Assembly (NCBI RefSeq): GCF_012847335.1
Contig: NZ_JABBDX010000005.1
Span: forward strand, 124,001 to 188,000
Direction: 5' to 3'
DNA: 64,000 bases
Origin: Psychrobacter sp. MF31
GTDB taxonomy: Bacteria; Pseudomonadota; Gammaproteobacteria; Pseudomonadales; Moraxellaceae
Shown here one piece after another: positions 58,381-64,000 of this stretch. Below the pieces are notes generated by a model. That model did not search any database. It worked only from the letters and a program-made list of their open reading frames with translations, and was not told the DNA's origin. The position numbers and the translations under genes were made by a program. Within the stretch, counting starts at the first letter, position 1. Each line of letters begins with the position of its first letter.

Positions 58381-59847
58381 ATGAGCCAAAGCCAAAAGCC
58401 AGATAAAATGGCGCTTGCGACCATGTTTCGCGCGTTTCTTGCGCCAGAATATGTCATTTGTGATGAAGAGACACAAAAGCCATTTGAATGCGATGGCTTA
58501 TCCGTTTATTGCGATATGCCGCTTTTGGTGGTGCTACCAGGGACAGTTGAGCAGGTTCAAGAGGTGATGCGAATTTGCCATCGCTATGAGATTCCTGTGG
58601 TAGCGCGCGGCGCTGGAACGGGGCTTTGTGCAGGCGCTATGCCCAATCCTGACGGCGTTTTGCTCGTCTTATCCCGCTTCAAACACATTCTTGAGATCGA
58701 CCCGCTTGCCCGCAGCGCACGCTTGCAACCGGGCGTTCGCAACTTAGCCATTAGCGAAGCGGCAAGCCACTACGGCTTATATTATGGTCCCGATCCCTCC
58801 TCTCAAATCGCCTGCTCCATCGGCGGCAATGTCGCTGAAAACTCAGGCGGCGTTCACTGTTTAAAATACGGTCTGACTGTTCATAACTTATTAAAGGTCG
58901 AGATGGTCACCGTTGAGGGTGAGCTTATTACCCTTGGCAGTGAAGGTTTGGATAATAACGGCATCGATTTGATGGCGCTCATTACCGGCTCTGAGGGCTT
59001 ACTTGGCGTTATCACAGAAGTCACGGTCAAATTGCTACCCACCCCATCGATCGCTCAGGTGATCATGGCGGCGTTTGACAGCGTTCAAGCGGCAGGCGAT
59101 GCAGTCGGCGGCGTGATTGCTAAAGGCATCATTCCGGCGGGGCTTGAAATGATGGACAGCCCCGCCATTATTGCCGCTGAAGCCTTTGCCCATGCGGGCT
59201 ACCCAACGGACGCCCAAGCGTTGCTGCTTTGTGAATTGGACGGCAGTGAGGCTGAAGTGATTGAACAAATTGCGCAGGTTGAGCAGCTGTTTATCGACTT
59301 TGGCGCCACCGCCACTCGCGTCTCGCAAAGTGAAGCGGAGCGCGCGCTGCTTTGGAAAGGTCGCAAATCAGCGTTTCCTGCCGTTGGTCGAATTTCTCCT
59401 GATTACTACTGTATGGATGGCACGATTCCGCGAAGCCAGCTTGCCTTTGTCTTGACCGAAATGCAAAAGCTTTCTGATTATTATGGTTTAAAAGTTGCCA
59501 ACGTCTTTCATGCCGGCGACGGCAATTTGCACCCGCTCATTTTATTTGATGCCAACGTGGCAGGCGAGCTTGAACGCACCGAAGAATTTGGCAGTAAAAT
59601 CTTGGAGCTTTGCGTCAAAGTTGGCGGCTGTATCACCGGCGAGCATGGCGTTGGTGTTGAAAAAATCCGGCAAATGGCAGTTCAGTTTAATGATGAAGAG
59701 CTCACCCAATTTCACGCCATTAAACACGCCTTTGACCCTAATGGTCTGCTTAATCCCGGCAAAGGTATTCCGATTTTAAAGCGCTGCCAAGAATACCGAA
59801 GCCTTGATGCGATTAAAAACGATGCCCGACAAGGAGAGCCGGCATGA
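58381..59847 (+). CDS. glcD: Glycolate oxidase FAD subunit GlcD
   Basis: Catalytic FAD subunit of the membrane-associated glycolate oxidase, making glyoxylate. FAD-binding PCMH-type domain: PVVARGAGTGLCAGAMP, LYYGPDPSSQIACSIGGNVAENSGGVHCLKYG, LLGVITEVTVKLLP. C-terminal cap with VFHAGDGNLHPLILFD, GGCITGEHGVGVEK and PNGLLNPGKGI. Length of 488 aa is normal. Ribosome site AAGGAGAGCGACG. Its stop overlaps glcE by four bases (ATGA), so the two are translationally coupled. Confidence 0.96.
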   Translation: MSQSQKPDKMALATMFRAFLAPEYVICDEETQKPFECDGLSVYCDMPLLVVLPGTVEQVQEVMRICHRYEIPVVARGAGTGLCAGAMPNPDGVLLVLSRFKHILEIDPLARSARLQPGVRNLAISEAASHYGLYYGPDPSSQIACSIGGNVAENSGGVHCLKYGLTVHNLLKVEMVTVEGELITLGSEGLDNNGIDLMALITGSEGLLGVITEVTVKLLPTPSIAQVIMAAFDSVQAAGDAVGGVIAKGIIPAGLEMMDSPAIIAAEAFAHAGYPTDAQALLLCELDGSEAEVIEQIAQVEQLFIDFGATATRVSQSEAERALLWKGRKSAFPAVGRISPDYYCMDGTIPRSQLAFVLTEMQKLSDYYGLKVANVFHAGDGNLHPLILFDANVAGELERTEEFGSKILELCVKVGGCITGEHGVGVEKIRQMAVQFNDEELTQFHAIKHAFDPNGLLNPGKGIPILKRCQEYRSLDAIKNDARQGEPA

Positions 59848-60902
59848 ACGATATCAGCGCTCAATTGATTGAGCAAGTCAAACAAGCAGCAAGTGACGGC
59901 ACAGCGTTACAAGTCATCGGCGGCGGTAGCAAAGATTTTATGGGACGAACGCCAACAGGAACGCCTATTTCAATCAAAGCCCATAGCGGAATCATCAGCT
60001 ATGAGCCAGTTGAGTTGGTATTGACCGCTCGCGCCGGAACACCATTGTCACAAATTAAAGAGGCTCTGAGCGAACATCAGCAAATGATGGCGTTTGAGCC
60101 GCCATTATTTGACGGTAATGCCACCTTAGGTGGAACGCTTGCTTGTCATTTATCCGGTGCGGCTAGAGCTTGGAGCGGCTCGATTCGCGATCATGTGTTA
60201 GGAATTCGCTTGATCAATGGCAAAGGCGAGCATTTGCGCTTTGGCGGTCAGGTGATGAAAAACGTTGCCGGTTATGACGTGTCACGGATGCAAGCCGGCG
60301 CCATGGGAACGCTTGGCATCATTAGTGAGGTGAGCCTTAAAATTATGCCCAAACCTGCGGCAAGCTTAACGGTAGTTCAAGACATGAACGCCGCTCAAGC
60401 GATTGACACCATGAACCGCTTATCCGGTCAAGCCGTGCCGTTGACTGGCGCGTGTTGGTTAAACGGTCAGCTTTATTTGCGATTGGCAGGGGCAAAAAGT
60501 GCGGTTGAGACGACCGCTCGCGAGTGGCAAGGGTCAGCTTTAGATCATGGAGACGGCTTTTGGGAACAGCTTGGCGATCAGCGCTTGGATTTTTTTGCCA
60601 GTGACGCGCCGCTTTGGCGCTTTTCCGTCAAAAGTAGCTCGGAGCATGTCATGCCAAATGAGAATTGGTTGATTGATTGGGGCGGCGCTCAACGCTGGTT
60701 AAAAGGAGATTTTAATAAAGACGAGCTTGAAGCCATCGCTGAAAACATGGGCGGTCAAGTCAGCCTATATCGCGGCGGCAATCGCGATAGCGAGGTGTTT
60801 CACACTCAGCCTGAAGCGCTAAAGCTGATTCATCAACGCTTAAAACATGCCTTTGACCCCAATACCATTTTTAATCCCGGACGGCTTTATAGCTGGATGT
60901 AA
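59844..60902 (+). CDS. glcE: Glycolate oxidase subunit GlcE
   Basis: Second FAD-fold subunit. PCMH-type half-domain with LQVIGGGSKDFMGRTP, LTARAGTPLSQIKEALSEHQQ, FGGQVMKNVAGYDVSRMQAGAMGTLGIISEVSLK, and C-terminal FDPNTIFNPGRLY. Length of 352 aa is standard. Coupled with glcD by a four-base overlap, and 12 bases before glcF. Confidence 0.96.
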   Translation: MNDISAQLIEQVKQAASDGTALQVIGGGSKDFMGRTPTGTPISIKAHSGIISYEPVELVLTARAGTPLSQIKEALSEHQQMMAFEPPLFDGNATLGGTLACHLSGAARAWSGSIRDHVLGIRLINGKGEHLRFGGQVMKNVAGYDVSRMQAGAMGTLGIISEVSLKIMPKPAASLTVVQDMNAAQAIDTMNRLSGQAVPLTGACWLNGQLYLRLAGAKSAVETTAREWQGSALDHGDGFWEQLGDQRLDFFASDAPLWRFSVKSSSEHVMPNENWLIDWGGAQRWLKGDFNKDELEAIAENMGGQVSLYRGGNRDSEVFHTQPEALKLIHQRLKHAFDPNTIFNPGRLYSWM

Positions 60903-60914
60903 TAGGAGAGCATC

Positions 60915-62123
60915 ATGCGAACCCAAATCAATGTTAAATATTTAGACCATCCTGATATTGCTGAAGCCGATAGCATTTTGCGAACCTGTGTTCACTGCGG
61001 ATTTTGTAACGCCACCTGCCCCACCTATCAAGAGCTTGGCGATGAGCGCGATGGTCCACGCGGTCGCATTTATTTGATGAAGCAAATGCTTGAGACCGGA
61101 ACGGTGAGTGAAAAATCACAAAAGCATCTTGATCGCTGCCTCACCTGCCGAAGCTGTGAGACCACGTGTCCATCCGGCGTTCAATACGGCAGATTGGCAG
61201 AAATTGGTCGCGATATTATGGAGCAGCAGCTTGAGCGACCACCCAACCAAAAGCTAAAACGCTGGCTGATTTTAAAAGTGTTGCCTTATCCGCGCCGATT
61301 TGGCTTTTTGTTAAAATTGGGGCAACTGTTTCGGGCGTTTTTACCGCGTGAGCTGAAAAACCAAGTCCCATTAAAACAAGTCACCAAGCCCTTGCCCAAA
61401 CAGCAGCATGAGCGGCGGATGCTGGTTTTAGCAGGCTGCGCTCAACCGTCAGCCACGCCTAATACCAATATTGCCGCTGCTCGTGTGCTCGACAAACTTG
61501 GTATCAGCTTATTTGCTGCACCCGATGCCGGTTGCTGCGGCGCGGCAAGCTACCACATGCCCGCTCATGAAGAGGGGCTGAAGTTTATGCGCCGAAATAT
61601 TGACGCGTGGTGGTCGCATATTGAATCCGGCGTTGAGGCGATTGTCATTAGCGCCTCCGGATGTGGCTCAATGGTCAAAGAATACGGCGAAAAGCTGCGT
61701 CATGACCCAGATTATGCTGCCAAAGCAAAGCGCGTCAGCGAGATGACCAAAGATTTAACCGAAATTTTGATTCAAGAAGATTTAGCAAAATTAGGACTAA
61801 AACGATCCGCGAAAAAAACGGCGGTTCATTGCCCATGTTCCTTACAGCATGGTCAAAAGCTTGGCGGCGTGGTTGAGCAAATCTTGCAAAAAGCAGGCGT
61901 TGAGCTGACCCGAACCCAAAACAAGCATTTATGCTGCGGCTCAGCAGGAACCTATTCTTTATTGCAACCTGAATTAAGTCAAAGGCTGCTTAGCAACAAA
62001 ATTACCGATTTAACCATTGATCACCCTGAGCAAATCGTGACGGCAAATATTGGCTGTCAGCTGCATTTAGGAAGTCAATCAAACGTTCCTGTGAAGCACT
62101 GGATTGAGCTGTTAGATGCTTAA
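60915..62123 (+). CDS. glcF: Glycolate oxidase iron-sulfur subunit GlcF
   Basis: Electron-transfer subunit to the quinone pool. Two ferredoxin-type 4Fe-4S motifs: CVHCGFCNATCPTYQ and CLTCRSCETTCPSGV. Two CCG domains (LAGCAQPSATPN, GCCGAASYHM; CPCSLQHG, HLCCGSAGTYS) bind further clusters. Length is 402 aa. AGGAGAGCATC precedes the ATG. It completes glcDEF, and glycolate is likely the substrate, although closely related proteins oxidise D-lactate. Confidence 0.96.
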   Translation: MRTQINVKYLDHPDIAEADSILRTCVHCGFCNATCPTYQELGDERDGPRGRIYLMKQMLETGTVSEKSQKHLDRCLTCRSCETTCPSGVQYGRLAEIGRDIMEQQLERPPNQKLKRWLILKVLPYPRRFGFLLKLGQLFRAFLPRELKNQVPLKQVTKPLPKQQHERRMLVLAGCAQPSATPNTNIAAARVLDKLGISLFAAPDAGCCGAASYHMPAHEEGLKFMRRNIDAWWSHIESGVEAIVISASGCGSMVKEYGEKLRHDPDYAAKAKRVSEMTKDLTEILIQEDLAKLGLKRSAKKTAVHCPCSLQHGQKLGGVVEQILQKAGVELTRTQNKHLCCGSAGTYSLLQPELSQRLLSNKITDLTIDHPEQIVTANIGCQLHLGSQSNVPVKHWIELLDA

Positions 62124-62337
62124 TCAGTTTGTCTTTAACTGTTTTTTAAAGGAGTGAACAATAACTTATCGATGATGATTCATATTGAATTAAAAGTCTC
62201 AAAACTATTTAATCAAGAGAACAGATGAATAACGGTAACAAGGATAAATAAGGTCAACATTTTCCTAGAAAATTGATCCTAGTCTTGTTATTTTATTCCA
62301 AGGGCATTACCGCTTATAATAACAAGGATGGTTTATT

Positions 62338-64000
62338 ATGTATGTATTTTTGGCGCTCGCGCCCATTCTCGTAGTTCTTGTGTTACTTGTCATTTTACGG
62401 CTTCCCGCTAAAATTTCGATGGGCGTAGCTTACCTTGTGACCGCACTTTTGGCGCTGTTTGTTTGGCATGCCAGCGGCGCTCAAGTGGCAGCAGCGACCG
62501 TAAACGGCATTATTGTTGCGCTCACCCTACTGTTTATCGTTTTTGCGGCGATTTTACTGCTGAACACCTTAAAAGAAGGCGGCGCCATTGTTGCTATCCG
62601 AAAAGGGTTTATGGACATCTCCCCTGATCGGCGCATCCAAGCGATTATCGTGGCGTGGTTGTTTTGTTCGATGGTGGAAGGCTCATCAGGATTTGGGACG
62701 CCCTCCGCGATTGGCGCGCCGCTACTGCTTGCGCTTGGCTTTCCTGCGATGGCTTGCGTGATGGCGGTATTGATTATTCAATCAACGCCGGTATCGTTTG
62801 GCGCGGTTGGCACGCCCGTTTTGCTTGGGGTTTGGACAGGGATCAATGACAAACCGGACATTGCGCAAGCAATTGCGCCGTTATCTCCTGAAAACTATTT
62901 ATTGCAAATCACCGCCAACATCGGTCTGATTCATGCCGTCGTTGGGTTTTTAATTCCACTCATTTTAAGCGCTTTTTTGACGCGCTTTTTTGGTGAAAAA
63001 CGCTCGTTTATTGAAGGGCTAAAAGTTTGGCCATTTGCCATTTTTGCAGGACTGAGCTTTACCATTCCTTATTATTTGGTCGCAAAGTATTTAGGTCCTG
63101 AATTCCCCTCGTTAGTTGGCGGCTTTATTGGCTTGATGATTGTTCTGCCCGCAGCTAAGCGCGGCTTTTTAATGCCAAAAGATATCTTTCATTTTGCGCC
63201 AAGAGCGTCTTGGGATAAAGATTGGCTGGGAACGCTTACCGAAGAAAAATTTGACGATACCGTTGCGCCAAAATTTTCATTAATTCGTGCGTTTTCGCCC
63301 TATTTAATCGTCATTGCGCTATTGATTTTAACGCGAACCATTGCCCCACTAAAAGCCTTTTTAACGGGCGATTTAACCAGCTTTGGCTTTAAAAATTTGT
63401 TTGGAACGACGATTTCAAGCAATATTCAGCTGGCGTATTCTCCCGGAACGATTTTGATCGTCACCTCATTAATTTGCATTTTACTGTTCAATATGAACGG
63501 CGCTATGGTGAAACGCAGCTGGCGCAATTCAGCTGTAACGATGGTAGCAGCTGCGCCTGCATTACTATTTTCCGTGCCGATGGTTCAGGTATTTATCAAT
63601 TCAGGGTCAGCGGCGGACGTGGCAAACGCGCTTCCTGCCATGCCGATTTTACTTGCAGAAAGTGCGGCGGGTGCGTTTCAAAATGCGTGGCCCATGATTT
63701 CGCCTTGGATTGGTGCAATGGGTGCGTTTATTGCGGGATCAAATACGGTCAGCAACATGATGTTTGCCTATTTTCAGTGGTCAACGGCAACCCAAATTGG
63801 TCTTGATGGCAACCTTGCCGGTCAAGTGGTGGCGCTGCAAGCCGTTGGTGGCGCGGCGGGAAATATGATCTCGGTTCATAACGTGGTGGCAGCTTGCGCG
63901 GTCGTTGGTCTTATGGATAAAGAAGGTTATGTCATCCGAAAAACGCTGCTTGCCATGACCTATTATGTGATTCAAGCCGGACTGATTGGTATGGGACTCA
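62338..64000 (+). CDS. LctP/GlcA-family lactate or glycolate permease, cut by window end
   Basis: Proton-coupled L-lactate/glycolate permease of the LctP family. A continuous frame opens at ATG 62338 (YVFLALAPILVVLVLLVILRLPAKIS) after AAGGATGG and runs without stop to the window end (about 554 codons seen). It contains many membrane helices and family-like segments SSGFGTPSAIGAPLLLALGFP, QSTPVSFGAVGTPVL, AGSNTVSNMMFAYFQW and AVGGAAGNMISVHNVVAACAVVGL. It directly follows glcDEF, so it is the expected glycolate or lactate importer. Confidence 0.93.
   Translation, partial: MYVFLALAPILVVLVLLVILRLPAKISMGVAYLVTALLALFVWHASGAQVAAATVNGIIVALTLLFIVFAAILLLNTLKEGGAIVAIRKGFMDISPDRRIQAIIVAWLFCSMVEGSSGFGTPSAIGAPLLLALGFPAMACVMAVLIIQSTPVSFGAVGTPVLLGVWTGINDKPDIAQAIAPLSPENYLLQITANIGLIHAVVGFLIPLILSAFLTRFFGEKRSFIEGLKVWPFAIFAGLSFTIPYYLVAKYLGPEFPSLVGGFIGLMIVLPAAKRGFLMPKDIFHFAPRASWDKDWLGTLTEEKFDDTVAPKFSLIRAFSPYLIVIALLILTRTIAPLKAFLTGDLTSFGFKNLFGTTISSNIQLAYSPGTILIVTSLICILLFNMNGAMVKRSWRNSAVTMVAAAPALLFSVPMVQVFINSGSAADVANALPAMPILLAESAAGAFQNAWPMISPWIGAMGAFIAGSNTVSNMMFAYFQWSTATQIGLDGNLAGQVVALQAVGGAAGNMISVHNVVAACAVVGLMDKEGYVIRKTLLAMTYYVIQAGLIGMGL

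Overview
The window reads as ordinary chromosome of a gammaproteobacterium of the family Moraxellaceae, most likely Psychrobacter. This is judged from protein style, moderate-to-low GC with AT-rich intergenic DNA, a large-type isocitrate lyase, a cytoplasmic L,D-transpeptidase-fold protein of the kind described in Acinetobacter, and the gene orders pyrG-kdsA-...-eno-ftsB-ispD and hda-perM / purM-purN. No rRNA operon, prophage, insertion sequence, integron or CRISPR array was seen. Four tRNA genes are present: Asn twice, Ser and Glu.

Layout. 1-8.5 kb: the start of a leftward gene at the very edge, a small secreted protein, uvrB, a GFA-family protein, a Dps ferritin, a CDF cation transporter, an acyl-CoA thioesterase, twin tRNA-Asn genes, an orphan ribbon-helix-helix-like protein and a lipoprotein, closed by tRNA-Ser. 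8.5-19.2 kb: a GAPDH/Epd-type dehydrogenase, a PIF1-like helicase, an aldehyde dehydrogenase with its DUF779 partner, a NERD/zinc-ribbon protein, YceI, transketolase and serS. 19.4-26.7 kb: a YcxB-like membrane protein, a second Dps, a DUF2057 protein, hda and perM, divergent from the purMN operon, then a LysR regulator. 26.7-38.6 kb: a long AT-rich gap with a structured leader in front of aceA, a CYTH/CHAD protein, a nitroreductase, a YkuD protein, argG, pyrC, rnt, a tiny membrane protein, tRNA-Glu, a BLUF photoreceptor with a C-terminal membrane helix, ispD and ftsB. 38.7-46 kb: eno, a copper module (copA, copZ and a cysteine-less HMA-like protein), kdsA and pyrG. 46-51.3 kb: two tandem porins and malate synthase G. 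51.9-57.7 kb: miaE, four consecutive genes for small, acidic, apparently disordered proteins, ppk1 and mtgA. 57.8-64 kb: a glutaredoxin-like protein, glcDEF and a LctP-family permease cut by the window end.

How the genes work together. Carbon entry through C2 compounds is a strong theme: the permease and GlcDEF import glycolate (or lactate) and oxidise glycolate to glyoxylate, GlcB condenses glyoxylate with acetyl-CoA, and AceA supplies glyoxylate from isocitrate. Enolase, the GAPDH-family enzyme and transketolase provide gluconeogenic and pentose reactions. A stress theme is also visible: two Dps proteins, polyphosphate kinase, UvrB, copper export and the four disordered acidic proteins.

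The items most worth a second look are the acidic disordered-protein cluster (52675-54460), the structured RNA-like leader of aceA (about 27480-27577), the membrane-tethered BLUF protein, the cysteine-less HMA protein in the copper module, and the YkuD protein without an export signal. Family names come from recognising motifs by eye. No database search or folding programme was run.
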